Positions 1-8,198 of a stretch of 23,148 nt of DNA are shown piece by piece. This DNA comes from a virus, in IMG/VR virus record IMGVR_UViG_3300034375_007208, positions 1 to 23,148 of that record. One strand, 5' to 3'. How positions within the stretch are numbered: position 1 is the stretch's first letter; every line of letters begins with the position of its first letter. Position numbers and translations under genes: made by a program. The notes beneath the pieces are model-generated. The model was not told where the DNA came from. It saw only the letters and a program-made list of their open reading frames with translations, and did not search any database.

Positions 1-43
1 AGTCCTTACCGGACCCAATCGTCTTCGTGATGACCGTGACCAT
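1..43 (-). CDS. Partial CDS at left edge, unknown
   Basis: An ATG on the minus strand at 43 overlaps the stop of the next gene upstream (ATGA), the coupling used throughout this operon. Fourteen codons remain before the window ends, reading MVTVITKTIGSGKD. Too little is present to assign a function; its place after the capsid and decoration genes suggests a head-completion or connector gene (inference from position only). Confidence 0.5.
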   Translation of the reverse strand, partial: MVTVITKTIGSGKD

Positions 44-426
44 CAGCCGCCAGCCTTGTCTCCGGTCAGCGCCTGAATCTCAGCCCAGGTCTTCGTGATC
101 GCAGCAGCGCCCGGATCGTCGTGGTCCACCCAGGTCAGGTGCGCCGCGTCCGCCAGCGTCACCGTGTAGCGCCGCTTCCCAAGCTGCACACGGCCCATGT
201 CCGGGTCGTCCGGGTCAATCAGGTCGCCCTCCCACGGCGCCATCAGCGCCAGCACATCGGGGTCATCGTGCTCCTTGTCGGAGCAGTACACGAACCGGAA
301 CCCGCTGCCGGTGCCAGTCACCGCGCCTCCGGGGTTCACATGGCCGTCGAGAACCTGCACGACATCGTTGTCGCCGTAGGTAAGACCCCCGCTCGGGGAC
401 GCCGTGATGATGAGTGCGTGTGCCAT
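43..426 (-). CDS. Hypothetical protein, probable virion/head-completion component
   Basis: This 127-residue acidic protein is Asp-rich (for example the run DPDDPDMGR near residue 73) and shows no signal peptide, membrane segment or catalytic motif. It follows the capsid and decoration genes, where head-tail connector or minor structural proteins usually sit, so a virion role is inferred from position. It starts at the only ATG near the preceding hairpin (445-470), without a convincing Shine-Dalgarno, and its stop overlaps the next start by ATGA. I do not recognise the family. Confidence 0.65.
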   Translation of the reverse strand: MAHALIITASPSGGLTYGDNDVVQVLDGHVNPGGAVTGTGSGFRFVYCSDKEHDDPDVLALMAPWEGDLIDPDDPDMGRVQLGKRRYTVTLADAAHLTWVDHDDPGAAAITKTWAEIQALTGDKAGG

Positions 427-444
427 TTGCAGCAGGTGGGGTGT

Positions 445-470
445 GGCGCGGGAGCCGAAGCCCCCGCGCC
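445..470 (-). terminator. UUCG-capped hairpin after the decoration gene
   Basis: In the minus-strand RNA, GGCGCGGGGGC pairs with GCUCCCGCGCC (one G-U pair) around a UUCG tetraloop: an 11-bp stem of an exceptionally stable class. It lies in the only sizeable gap in this part of the operon, between the decoration gene and the next gene. No U-tract follows, so it may be a partial terminator or an mRNA 3'-end stabiliser protecting capsid transcripts rather than a full intrinsic terminator. Confidence 0.6.
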
Positions 471-483
471 GTTTCAGTAGCTA

Positions 484-966
484 TCAGGCAGGCTTGACGC
501 CGAACCCGTGCAGCCCGTCGAACAGGACGCGCTTGATGTCGCCGTCGCCGCCGGCCTCGAGCGCAATGCCGATCACTTTCTGGGTGGCGGCAGGCTTGCG
601 CAGAGCGCTGGTGCTGTCCGCCGACAGAATATCGCCAACAGCGGTACCAGCCGTAGCAAGCTCGGCGTCCATGATCCCAGAGATCATGAACATGCCCTTG
701 GCCCCACTAGCGACATCCTCCATTGCGAGAACGAAAACGCCACCGCCAATGGGGTCGTCAATGCCGTCGCTGTTGCTGCCAGCGATAGCGGCGGTCGTGT
801 CGAAGAACACCGCACCAGCATCACCCTCGGTAGTCGAGCCGGGGGTGCGGCTGACCGCGTAAACGCGACCTTTGGTAATGGCGGCGTGGGCAAGCAGACG
901 CACGGTTTGCGTGCGGATGTCAATGCCGATGCCACCGGGAGATCCGATTCCAGAGAAACTAGCCAT
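484..966 (-). CDS. Probable capsid decoration / head stabilisation protein
   Basis: A 160-residue Gly/Ala-rich protein with no Cys, no membrane segment and an alternating beta-prone pattern. The phrases KGRVYAVS near residue 32 and GTAVGDILSAD near residue 107 resemble small phage head proteins of the DUF2190/decoration type (family recall). It sits immediately downstream of the major capsid gene, where decoration proteins usually lie, and has a strong ribosome binding site (AAGGAGG about 7 bases before the ATG), as expected for a high-copy virion protein. The exact family is not certain. Confidence 0.6.
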   Translation of the reverse strand: MASFSGIGSPGGIGIDIRTQTVRLLAHAAITKGRVYAVSRTPGSTTEGDAGAVFFDTTAAIAGSNSDGIDDPIGGGVFVLAMEDVASGAKGMFMISGIMDAELATAGTAVGDILSADSTSALRKPAATQKVIGIALEAGGDGDIKRVLFDGLHGFGVKPA

Positions 967-985
967 TGTTCAATCCTCCTTGAGA

Positions 986-2155
986 TCAGGCGGTGGTGAA
1001 GCTGGGGGTGTCAGAAGTCACCGGGGACACGATGCCGTGACGCTGACGCGAGCGGCAAACGAAGTTGTACCAGGAGTCAATCGGCACGATGGTCGTGAAC
1101 GGCTGGTTCGGGTGACGCATCGCCGGGTGCTGGTACATGTAACGGGTCGTGTGGAAGATGAACTTCATGTAGTTCCCGTTGAGGAAGTAGTAGCGCGGGC
1201 CGGTCGGGTCGCCGCCGGTTGTGCTCACTTCCGTTCCGTCCGTGGTGCCGTAACCCGCGTAGGTGTCGAGCTTCGGCGCGTAGACGAGGTCAATGCCAGC
1301 GTACTTGGGCTGCATGTACGCGGGGTCCTGACGCGAGCCAGTCACAAAGGTGTCCTGAGACGCGCGCAGCAGGTGCTGATAGGCGTTCTGGCCCTTCTTG
1401 GAGCAAGCGATGAACATGGCGTTGAGGCCCGGATCATCGAAGTACTCCTGATGGGACGGGGGCGGCACGAACTGCACATCGAGGAAGATCTTGTCGAAAG
1501 CCGCGATGATGTTGCCCGAGTTGTCGGGATCCAGCGCGTTAGCACCGACGAAGGTTTCCTGCTGCGGAACCCACTTAGAGTAGGTGGCCGGGGCAAGCCC
1601 TTGGACATCCGAGAAGCCGCTATACAGACCGTTGGCTTCTTCGTTGACGAAGGCCGGGATGCTGTAGGGCTTGGTGCCGTTAGTGGCCTCCATGTCCGCG
1701 TTGGACGGAACGGCAAACAGGGCGTCCTCCATGCCGTTCAGGATCGAGGTCCACAGGCGCTGCTCCTTGATGCGCTTCAGCCGCTTGTAGGCGGTGTGAC
1801 GCGCAGCGCGGGACAGGCCGGTGCCGACATTGAGTTCAACTTCGGCGTCGGTGTAGGCCATGTGGTCCACACAGAAGCGCCAGTTGATCTCCCAGTTCTC
1901 GACGACCTGGGGGTTCTCCCAGTTGAAGGTCTGGTTCGGCTCGTAGTACTGGAAGGTGCTCTCCTCGTCAAACAGGATGGTGTCCTTGATGGACGACCCG
2001 CCCTGGATGGTTTCGGAGGGGCCCTTGCCCCGAAGGAAGCGGCGCAGCAAGTAGTTGTTCTTGCAGGCCTCGTTCACCACATCTTCGGCGCTCGTCAGGA
2101 ACGACGGCCCGGTGGTGTCAATGAAGTCAGTAAAGGTGCTCAGTGCAGAAGCCAT
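986..2155 (-). CDS. Major capsid protein
   Basis: A 389-residue protein directly downstream of the scaffold, preceded by a good ribosome binding site (AGGAG about 7 bases before the ATG). Its size, the soluble mixed alpha/beta composition, the N-terminal helical arm, and its place between scaffold and decoration genes fit an HK97-fold major capsid protein. The C-terminal third has aromatic-rich stretches (RYYFLNGNYMKFIFHTTRYMYQHP) typical of virion proteins. It forms the icosahedral shell around the scaffold. Assignment rests mainly on gene order and general character; no catalytic motif is expected. Confidence 0.85.
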   Translation of the reverse strand: MASALSTFTDFIDTTGPSFLTSAEDVVNEACKNNYLLRRFLRGKGPSETIQGGSSIKDTILFDEESTFQYYEPNQTFNWENPQVVENWEINWRFCVDHMAYTDAEVELNVGTGLSRAARHTAYKRLKRIKEQRLWTSILNGMEDALFAVPSNADMEATNGTKPYSIPAFVNEEANGLYSGFSDVQGLAPATYSKWVPQQETFVGANALDPDNSGNIIAAFDKIFLDVQFVPPPSHQEYFDDPGLNAMFIACSKKGQNAYQHLLRASQDTFVTGSRQDPAYMQPKYAGIDLVYAPKLDTYAGYGTTDGTEVSTTGGDPTGPRYYFLNGNYMKFIFHTTRYMYQHPAMRHPNQPFTTIVPIDSWYNFVCRSRQRHGIVSPVTSDTPSFTTA

Positions 2156-2177
2156 CTCTTTCTCCTAGTGAGATGCC

Positions 2178-3158
2178 CTAGCGGCCCGTCAGCCGGCGAG
2201 CTCGTTCCACCCGGTCCGGTGCGTCACTCTCAAGCAGAGCGAGGACTTGGTCCTCAAGCTGCTCCGCGCTGAGAGCGGGCGCCTCCGGGCTGGCGCCCGT
2301 CGCTTTGGCTGGCGTGCCATTAGTTCGAAGGTTACGAATCTGGGTTTTTGCAGACTCGGCCTCTTGCTTGAGCTGGTCACGGAACTCGAACGCAATCGCA
2401 TCCTCCATCAGACCGCCGAGATCCCTGTGGCTCTCGGTGTCGTAGAGCTTGTTCATGCGCGTGAGCACGCGGTTCCAGTCGTCGCTCGAGGTGTCTGCGA
2501 CCTGCGGATACCGATCCGCAAGCCGAACGCGCGCTGACTCGATCTGCTGGTTCGCAATGAAGTTCTGCATCGCCATGACTTGGTCTTGCAGGGGCTTCAG
2601 CAGCGAACTGTAGGACTCTGCCAGCAGTTCGGCGCCTTTCTCGTCCAAGCCGACATAATCCGCGAACTGCTTTGCTGCCGCTTGCAGGTTGGCCTCTGCG
2701 GGTTGGCGTTCGGTGGCCTCTGCTGTGGTGGGCTCCTCACGCTCCGTTTGGCTCTGCTCAGGCTGCTCGGCGTCCTTGGACTGCTTGGACTCGTTAAGCA
2801 TCCGATCCACATCGGACTGCACCTTCTTGCGATGGGCAGCCAGACGGGAAATGGCCTCGTCGCTCAGAGCGGCGAGATCCTCTTTGGAGAACCCGTCGCG
2901 TCGCAGGACGCTCCAAGCCTCCTCCAGCTCATCCGTGTCGATGGTGCTGGGTTTCTCCGGCTCCTCCTCGTCGGCAGCTTCCTCGGCAGGTGCCTCGGGT
3001 TCGGCTGCTTCCTCTGCAGGCTCCGGTGTAGTGTCTTCGTCGTCCCCGTCGATCTGCATGAGGTACGCATCCTCACGCTCGTCGGCGGTGGGCTCGGCCA
3101 CAACCTCAGGTTGCGGCGCTACGGCGGTGTCGATAGTGTCCGGGTTGGTGTCGGTCAT
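2178..3158 (-). CDS. Capsid scaffolding protein
   Basis: A 326-residue highly acidic, low-complexity protein. Residues 1-75 are almost entirely Asp/Glu/Pro/Ala, followed by helical and coiled-coil-prone segments rich in Glu, Gln and Lys, and a short helical C-terminus. This composition and its position between portal and capsid genes are the signature of phage scaffolding proteins, which line the inside of the procapsid and leave before or during DNA packaging. No serine protease motif is seen, so it is scaffold only. Its start overlaps the stop of the preceding small gene by one base. Confidence 0.85.
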   Translation of the reverse strand: MTDTNPDTIDTAVAPQPEVVAEPTADEREDAYLMQIDGDDEDTTPEPAEEAAEPEAPAEEAADEEEPEKPSTIDTDELEEAWSVLRRDGFSKEDLAALSDEAISRLAAHRKKVQSDVDRMLNESKQSKDAEQPEQSQTEREEPTTAEATERQPAEANLQAAAKQFADYVGLDEKGAELLAESYSSLLKPLQDQVMAMQNFIANQQIESARVRLADRYPQVADTSSDDWNRVLTRMNKLYDTESHRDLGGLMEDAIAFEFRDQLKQEAESAKTQIRNLRTNGTPAKATGASPEAPALSAEQLEDQVLALLESDAPDRVERARRLTGR

Positions 3159-3355
3159 CAGAGTTGGTCGTACTCGATGGTGATGCCCTCTTTGTCGCGG
3201 GCGCGAGCCATGGAGTTCTCGATCTCCCGGCGGCTCGTAAAGACCGGGCGACCTTTGCTGTCGAACTGCCCCTTGTGATGCTTCCAGTTGCGGGGCAGTT
3301 GGTTGCTGGCGAAGTTGGGCGTCTTCTTGACGATGATTCCGAAACGCTTGCTCAT
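3158..3355 (-). CDS. Small basic protein, unknown
   Basis: A 65-residue Lys/Arg-rich protein. The central segment GRPVFTSRREIENSMAR resembles a motif near the C-terminus of small phage and FmdB-type zinc-ribbon proteins, but the cysteines of a ribbon are absent. It overlaps the HNH-like gene (ATGA) and abuts the scaffold gene, so it is made with the head-assembly proteins. A nucleic-acid-binding or head-associated role is inferred from charge and location. I do not recognise a defined family. Confidence 0.7.
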   Translation of the reverse strand: MSKRFGIIVKKTPNFASNQLPRNWKHHKGQFDSKGRPVFTSRREIENSMARARDKEGITIEYDQL

Positions 3356-3576
3356 CGGTTGCTCTTGCGGCGGTTTACCTTGCGTGACACGACCCGCAGG
3401 TTGCGCGGCCCGTTGGATCCACCCTTCGAAAGGGGGCGTTTGTGGTCGATCTCCTTCCCATCGCCTTTGGTCACCTTGCCGGCCCGGACGGCTGCGCGGC
3501 GAGCCTTGTTGCGTTGAGCTCGCTGCTTCTTCGCCTTGCGGCTACTGTGGTACTTGCGGTACTCAGCGTTTGCCAC
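3352..3576 (-). CDS. HNH endonuclease-like small protein
   Basis: A 74-residue protein starting at GTG 3576, chosen because AGCGGAGG lies 4-5 bases upstream; the open frame extends further but has no good start. The N-terminal 35 residues are Lys/Arg-rich. The C-terminal half has EIDHKRPLSKGGSNGPRNLRV and then a final Asn-Arg-Arg-Lys, matching the beta-beta-alpha core of HNH nucleases (D-H, Gly-Gly, Asn-Leu, Asn). It lacks the CxxC pairs of larger HNH proteins. HNH proteins encoded beside terminase and portal can act with the terminase in DNA packaging, the likeliest role here. Confidence 0.75.
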   Translation of the reverse strand: MANAEYRKYHSSRKAKKQRAQRNKARRAAVRAGKVTKGDGKEIDHKRPLSKGGSNGPRNLRVVSRKVNRRKSNR

Positions 3577-3853
3577 GGGTCCTCCGCTTCTGGCCCGGGT
3601 TGATCCGGGCTGCCCGAGTAGCCTTGGCGGCTTTTTTGGTGTTCCTAGCGACCTGTTTCCCTGCCTTGGTTGCCTTGCGCTTTGCCCTAGTGGTAGCAGC
3701 GTACTCCGACGAGGAGAGGCTTGCAATTGCCTTGGCGGGCATGTAACGCTCCCCGGTTGCCTTCGGACCCTGGGTCGAGGGCTTGCCGGATTTCGTCCGC
3801 CACTTCTCACTCGTCCAGTTCTTTAGGGACTTTTGCGACTTCTTCAGGGGCAT
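3563..3853 (-). CDS. Lysine/arginine-rich conserved phage protein
   Basis: A 96-residue protein from the ATG at 3853, chosen because it overlaps the preceding stop (ATGA) and because homologous-looking sequence begins there (MPLKKSQKSLKNW). The pattern KSLKNWTxExWRTKSGKPS, then ERYMPAKAI, then ATTRAKRKATKAGKQ matches a family of small basic proteins seen in many phages and large viruses (DUF-type, number not certain). The last 35 residues are nearly all Lys, Arg and Ala. DNA condensation or binding inside the head is plausible but unproven. Its 3' end overlaps the HNH-like gene by 14 bases. Confidence 0.8.
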   Translation of the reverse strand: MPLKKSQKSLKNWTSEKWRTKSGKPSTQGPKATGERYMPAKAIASLSSSEYAATTRAKRKATKAGKQVARNTKKAAKATRAARINPGQKRRTRGKR

Positions 3854-4032
3854 CAGTCTCTGTAGCCTCCGCCCGCTTGTTTGTAGGCCGTGGCAAGCAT
3901 CTGGGCTTTTCGGGCAGACCATTGCCCGGGACGCCCACCCTTGCCATCAGCCTTGATGCGCTCGAACAGGCGCTTCCGCATGGTGGGGCGGGTGTAGTTC
4001 CCTGCCTCGTTGACCCGGCTCTTCTTAGCCAC
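3853..4032 (-). CDS. Small conserved basic phage protein
   Basis: A 59-residue protein from GTG 4032, selected because a perfect AGGAGG lies 4 bases upstream and the sequence from there reads like a complete small domain (VAKKSRVNEAGNYTRPTMRK). The motif AGNYTxPxMRKRLFxxIKA, then GGxPGQWSARKAQMLAxxYK is one I recognise as recurring in environmental phages, near structural genes, with no known function. It is coupled to both neighbours (8-base overlap upstream, ATGA downstream). Confidence 0.8.
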   Translation of the reverse strand: MAKKSRVNEAGNYTRPTMRKRLFERIKADGKGGRPGQWSARKAQMLATAYKQAGGGYRD

Positions 4033-4411
4033 TGCGCCTCCTGAGAGTGTTGGCCTTGCCTTTGGTCCCAGCCTTCCGGGCGTACTTCTTCTCCGTGATG
4101 GCCGCGTCTCTGGCGCTCTGCTTACGAGAGTGGGCCTGCGCTGCTTCCCTGCTGCCGAACTCCTTGTATGCACCGCTGCGCTTGGCCGCGACACGCATGC
4201 CAGCCTCGGTCTTGTAGGTGCGGCCAGTCAGCCTCGAGATGGTCGGCGCGTAGTAGTACTTGCCGGGTTTGCCAGGGACAGCCTTGACGGTGCCAGCGCG
4301 AGTGACGCTGTAGCCCTCTTTGTCCTCGAAGACGCGGCGACCCCGCACCTTCATCGGCTTACCCTGCCGGTTCTTCACCGGCCTGAGACGGTCATCGTTC
4401 GATTTGGCCAT
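4025..4411 (-). CDS. Basic hypothetical protein
   Basis: A 128-residue, strongly basic protein with a beta-prone middle (KYYYAPTISRLTGRTYKTE, residues about 51-69) and a Lys/Arg-rich C-terminus. No membrane segment, cysteine or recognisable catalytic motif is seen. It overlaps the membrane-protein gene upstream by 20 bases and the basic gene downstream by 8, so it belongs to the same translational block between portal and scaffold. Its function is unknown; the charge suggests nucleic-acid contact. Confidence 0.65.
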   Translation of the reverse strand: MAKSNDDRLRPVKNRQGKPMKVRGRRVFEDKEGYSVTRAGTVKAVPGKPGKYYYAPTISRLTGRTYKTEAGMRVAAKRSGAYKEFGSREAAQAHSRKQSARDAAITEKKYARKAGTKGKANTLRRRSG

Positions 4412-4589
4412 GGAGCGCGTGGTTGCAGTAGGGACAGTCGGGGTCGAAGGTGTTCGCGGCTAGCGCGTCTACCCGGTAACCAGCCAGCGCGATCTGCTTG
4501 TCCACGCGCTGGACGGTCGTGAAGATCCATGTGACAAGGCCGAGTACCAGCCCAGTCATGATGGTGTTCAGGTCGATCTTGACGGACAT
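4392..4589 (-). CDS. Small single-pass membrane protein with a C-terminal CxxC
   Basis: A 65-residue protein from ATG 4589, two bases after the preceding stop; an in-frame upstream start would overlap that gene by 28 bases. Residues 9-24 (TIMTGLVLGLVTWIFT) form one membrane helix, then an amphipathic helix and a C-terminal CPYCNH that could bind metal or form a disulfide. A holin-like or envelope role is possible from size and topology, but there is no endolysin beside it to support that. Ribosome binding site is weak, consistent with coupling. Confidence 0.6.
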   Translation of the reverse strand: MSVKIDLNTIMTGLVLGLVTWIFTTVQRVDKQIALAGYRVDALAANTFDPDCPYCNHALHGQIER

Positions 4590-4591
4590 GG

Positions 4592-4861
4592 TTACCACTT
4601 GACCTTGTTGGCCCACCACGCGGCGGACATCTTGCCTCTGGCTATGTTCTTAGCGTGACGATCCTTGAACGCCTTGCGCTGCTTGGCGTTTTGGTTCGTC
4701 TTCGCACCCTGCTCCCCGAAGCGGATGAGCTTCACCTTGTCGCCCTCCTTCGCCACAACAACATGGCTCTTGGTCGGGTGGCTCGGCGTCCGCTTCGGCT
4801 TGTTGTAGCCAGACACGCCCGCGCGGGTGAGTCGGCTGTCTTTCTTCTTGGGAGTCGGCAT
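4592..4861 (-). CDS. Conserved small basic phage protein next to portal
   Basis: An 89-residue protein starting at ATG 4861, which overlaps the portal stop by one base (TGATG); a GTG one codon earlier is also in frame. The sequence MPTPKKKDSRLTRAGVSGYN, then HPTKSHVVVAKEGDKVKLIRFGEQG, and the ending MSAAWWANKVKW match a protein I recognise as very widespread beside portal and capsid genes of environmental phages. Its function is not established to my knowledge. The persistent linkage to portal suggests a minor head or packaging role (inference). Confidence 0.85.
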   Translation of the reverse strand: MPTPKKKDSRLTRAGVSGYNKPKRTPSHPTKSHVVVAKEGDKVKLIRFGEQGAKTNQNAKQRKAFKDRHAKNIARGKMSAAWWANKVKW

Positions 4862-6762
4862 CACATTGCTGAGTTCATGCCTTGGACGGCCTGGGGTTGG
4901 CCGACCGGGGCTTGTTGCACCATCTCGTTGAGCATCTGAGCCATCTGCTGACCAGCCATAGGCACCTTCTTGCTCGGCGGCGCTTCAGGCTTCACGCCCT
5001 TCATCCCCGAGTCCTTCTCGAGGCGGGGCTCCATGCTCGTCACAGCGTTCATGACCGTCGCCTGCCGCTGCATCGAGACATCCTCGGCCAAGCGGCGCAG
5101 AAGGTTGTCGTCAACAAGCTGCGCCATGTCGGGCATGTTCATGGCGTTGCCAATCTTGTTGAAGTGGTCCTTCCACGGGTAGTCCGGGTAGACCTGCATG
5201 AGCTGCAGGCTGTTCAGCAGCATCGAGTGCATCTCAAGCGCACGCTTCTGGGCAAGGCCCTCCGAAGCACGCTCCATGCTGTACGGCTCGATCTCTAGCT
5301 CCAGATCCTCGAAGGTGTAGTCACCCGAGGTGTGCCCACCGCCACGGAAGACAACGCTCGCCCCCTTCGGTAGGGCTAGGCCCTCCATGGCCTCGCGCCC
5401 AATCGGGAACACGATGTTGTCGTCGTGGTACATGTAGAAGGCGACCTTGCGCAGCATGTCCACCACGCAGTCCGTGAAGGTCTGCTTGATGAACGCGATG
5501 CGGGTGTTGGCCGCTTCAGACGCAATGCTGTGCTCGGTCGCCGTGCCCTGGCCGCTAATCGCGCCACGCAGCGCCTCGTCCATGCCTAGCACGCGGTCTG
5601 CGCGCTGCCGGCAGGTGGCTATCCAGTTCGCCTGCTGGTCCGTCTGCCCGCCCATGACGAACTCCTGCACCAGCGCCTTGCCGTCCTCGAAAGGAACCAC
5701 CGCCACATAGTCATGCTCGGTGTTCTTGATGAGCTGCGCCGTGCGCGGGTCGTTCACGCCCACGATGCGCTTGTGCTTCATCATGCTCGAGGACGCCGCC
5801 AGCACATGGTCGTTCAGGTCGCGCACCTGCGCCTCGACCGCAGTCAGCGGCGACAGCGGGTAGACATTGTCGGGCACCTTGTAGGCGCCGAACACCACAT
5901 AGGGGCCAGTGCGCGGCCCGTAGTAGGGGCGCGGCTTGCGCACGAAGGTCGATTTGGCGTCTTCGTCGGCGTAGCCCAGGGCTTGGTTGCAGCCAAGGGT
6001 GTAGATGACGCCATTGAACCCTGCGCTTTCACCGGGGCTGTCTTCCAGCTCCGCCTCCGGCACATAAATCTCGTAGCACCAGACCTCGTCCCGATCCGGC
6101 GTACCTTCATACCCATAACCGTGTTTCCGGTTGGGGTTGTCCTGTGCGCTGAGTGACTCAATGGCGTCAATGTCCCAGCCCTGCTCGGAGTTGCTCGTCG
6201 CAAGGTCCAGCAGGTCTTCTTTGTCCATGCACCACATGTGGCCCATGAACCGCGCGCTCGCCACGCGCTCCGCCTCGGGGTCAACAAAGAATCGGCGCGG
6301 CGCGATACGCTCGCATGTCGGCCAAGTCTGCGTCTCCGCCGGCCCGAACGGCGTCTTCGTGGGGTAGGCGTACTTCTTCTTGTGGTCCGGGCGCACAAGA
6401 CCCACGCCGAATCCCAGCAGCATGTCGCTCGCGAGCTCCACCAGCACCTTCCGTAGGCTGGCATCGCGAGCCCAGCGGTTCATGCCGTGTCGCAGCGCCT
6501 CGGCCACATCCTGCTGGGGGCCAGGACGGCGCGACTCGACCTGCACGCGCGGGTTATCGAACACCAGCCGGGGCACCATCAGCGAGATGTACTCGTAGTA
6601 GGTGTTCTCCGGGCTGTACTCCGCCGAGAACTCGCCGCCCTTGTCGTAGAACGGCCCGGTGTAGCGCGCCACCTTGTCCTCGTACCCCTCGAGGTGACGG
6701 TCGCGGAACTCGATGGCGGCGTTGATCTCCGCCATGAGATTGGTGCTGGTAGTCTTGAGCAT
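4861..6762 (-). CDS. Portal protein
   Basis: A 633-residue protein directly downstream of the large terminase, starting at ATG 6762 that overlaps the terminase stop (TAATG). Length, the N-terminal helical segment followed by NTYYEYISLMVPRLVFDNPRV, a long alpha/beta core, and a Gln/Met/Pro-rich flexible C-terminus (about residues 580-633) fit large portal proteins of podo- and siphophages. The portal forms the dodecameric ring at one capsid vertex through which the terminase pumps DNA and to which the tail attaches. Order terminase-portal-scaffold-capsid supports the call strongly. Confidence 0.88.
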   Translation of the reverse strand: MLKTTSTNLMAEINAAIEFRDRHLEGYEDKVARYTGPFYDKGGEFSAEYSPENTYYEYISLMVPRLVFDNPRVQVESRRPGPQQDVAEALRHGMNRWARDASLRKVLVELASDMLLGFGVGLVRPDHKKKYAYPTKTPFGPAETQTWPTCERIAPRRFFVDPEAERVASARFMGHMWCMDKEDLLDLATSNSEQGWDIDAIESLSAQDNPNRKHGYGYEGTPDRDEVWCYEIYVPEAELEDSPGESAGFNGVIYTLGCNQALGYADEDAKSTFVRKPRPYYGPRTGPYVVFGAYKVPDNVYPLSPLTAVEAQVRDLNDHVLAASSSMMKHKRIVGVNDPRTAQLIKNTEHDYVAVVPFEDGKALVQEFVMGGQTDQQANWIATCRQRADRVLGMDEALRGAISGQGTATEHSIASEAANTRIAFIKQTFTDCVVDMLRKVAFYMYHDDNIVFPIGREAMEGLALPKGASVVFRGGGHTSGDYTFEDLELEIEPYSMERASEGLAQKRALEMHSMLLNSLQLMQVYPDYPWKDHFNKIGNAMNMPDMAQLVDDNLLRRLAEDVSMQRQATVMNAVTSMEPRLEKDSGMKGVKPEAPPSKKVPMAGQQMAQMLNEMVQQAPVGQPQAVQGMNSAM

Positions 6763-8198
6763 TAGTTGAACTGCTGGGCGTGGACTTCAGAGTGACTCAG
6801 CACATCGCCAAGGCTGCCCTCTGGGTAATCGGGGATCTGGATCTCCATGCTCATGTCACGGTTCCACATGAACATCGCCGCGTATCGCAGGCAGTCCACG
6901 GCGTGATCGGAGCAGGTAGGGTCAGGGCGTTCTTTGCCCGGGGCGCCGTCGCGACTGCGCGCCCAAGTGTAGCTGGAGATCTCCTCTTCCAAGCAGGTGG
7001 GCTTCTTCGCGTCTGTGCGCGCCTTGTCGCGTACTAGCGAGCTCCCACGACAGATGTAGATGCGCGGGCCGTGATCGACCTTGCTCAGGCCCCAACGGAC
7101 CATGTCGATACCCGTTTTAATCGAGTTCTTCGCCCTCCGGGCGATTCGGCTGCCATCACGGCCCCGCGCAGCTCCTAGCCGGTCGTTGAAGACCTTGATG
7201 TACTCCGGCTCGCTGGGGTCGCACACCAGCGCAGACAACGGGTAGTCTTCATTCGCGGCCATGACTTGCTCCGCCCACCAGTCGCTGGTCTCGCCGGTCT
7301 TGTAGATCTCCTGCACGCGGTACATGCGCTGATCGTTGACCGCCCAGATCTGCAAGCAACCAGGGTGCCGCAAGCCTTTGTCGTAGGACCCGAAGTACCA
7401 CTTCGGCTCCGGCATGTCCTCGGGGTCGATGATGTGGACCGCAGGGTCCCAATCCTCGAAGATGATGCCGTCTTCGCTGGCCCACTTGCCCTCGTACATG
7501 TTGGCGCGCCGCGTGCCGGTCAGCTTCGCGAGGACGCCGAGGACATAGTGCTCGCCGTTTTTGGTCCATGTGCCCTTTGCGTGGTCAAACCACGCAGGGT
7601 TATCTTCGTGTCGAGAGAGTAGCCGGATCCGCTTGTCGCGCTTGTGGCGATCCGGCACCTCTCGGAACCCCTGAGGGAAGTGCGTGTTCAGCCAGTGGAA
7701 CTCGCCTGCGGGGTTGGTGTCGGCCACCCGCATCTGCCACGGCATCTTGAAGTTACGGTTCGCACGCGCCAACCATTCCCAAGAGTCTGATGTGATCTCC
7801 CGCGCCTCAAAGACGCAGATCACATCGTACTGTGTCGAGAATGTCTTCGACGGTTTGTCCAGACCCCCGATAACGACATGCGAACCGTTTGGATAGTGGT
7901 AGTTCTGGCGTGTGTTGCGGGCGCTGGTGCCGTGGATCGCCGGGTGTCCGGGCCACAGCACCTCGGTCTCCCACTCAACAAGCACCGATTCGGCCATCGA
8001 CTCGCGCGTTTGGCGCAGCATCAGCACGCGGATGCCGGCGTAACGCTCGCAGAGGTAGTTGATCCACTCCAGCAGAGCCCGGGTTTTGCCCGTACCCGCC
8101 GGCCCCTCAAGCAATAGCTCGTTGGGCTGCAAGCTCCACAGCTCGCGCGCCGCCCCGTAGGGGGTGTATTCGTGGACAACCTCGGTCGTTTGGCTCAT
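6762..8198 (-). CDS. terL: Terminase large subunit (packaging ATPase/nuclease)
   Basis: A 478-residue protein with both terminase domains. The ATPase has Walker A GPAGTGKT at residues 32-39 and Walker B VICVFE at 126-131, with Glu131 as the likely catalytic base. The C-terminal RNase H-like nuclease shows YDKG near residue 250, VCDPSEPEY further on, and SDHAVDCLRYA from about 430, the conserved DH..D..RYA motif that holds the last metal ligand. It translocates DNA into the procapsid through the portal and cuts genome ends. The start overlaps the upstream stop by ATGA; no strong ribosome binding site, consistent with coupling. Confidence 0.95.
   Translation of the reverse strand: MSQTTEVVHEYTPYGAARELWSLQPNELLLEGPAGTGKTRALLEWINYLCERYAGIRVLMLRQTRESMAESVLVEWETEVLWPGHPAIHGTSARNTRQNYHYPNGSHVVIGGLDKPSKTFSTQYDVICVFEAREITSDSWEWLARANRNFKMPWQMRVADTNPAGEFHWLNTHFPQGFREVPDRHKRDKRIRLLSRHEDNPAWFDHAKGTWTKNGEHYVLGVLAKLTGTRRANMYEGKWASEDGIIFEDWDPAVHIIDPEDMPEPKWYFGSYDKGLRHPGCLQIWAVNDQRMYRVQEIYKTGETSDWWAEQVMAANEDYPLSALVCDPSEPEYIKVFNDRLGAARGRDGSRIARRAKNSIKTGIDMVRWGLSKVDHGPRIYICRGSSLVRDKARTDAKKPTCLEEEISSYTWARSRDGAPGKERPDPTCSDHAVDCLRYAAMFMWNRDMSMEIQIPDYPEGSLGDVLSHSEVHAQQFN

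Noticed and set aside
872-2272. Plus-strand open frame of 466 codons antisense to the capsid gene
   Set aside because: The translation is Val/Arg/Gly-rich with no motifs and mirrors the capsid gene; long antisense frames are expected in GC-rich coding DNA. The minus-strand gene has a good ribosome binding site and fits the gene order.
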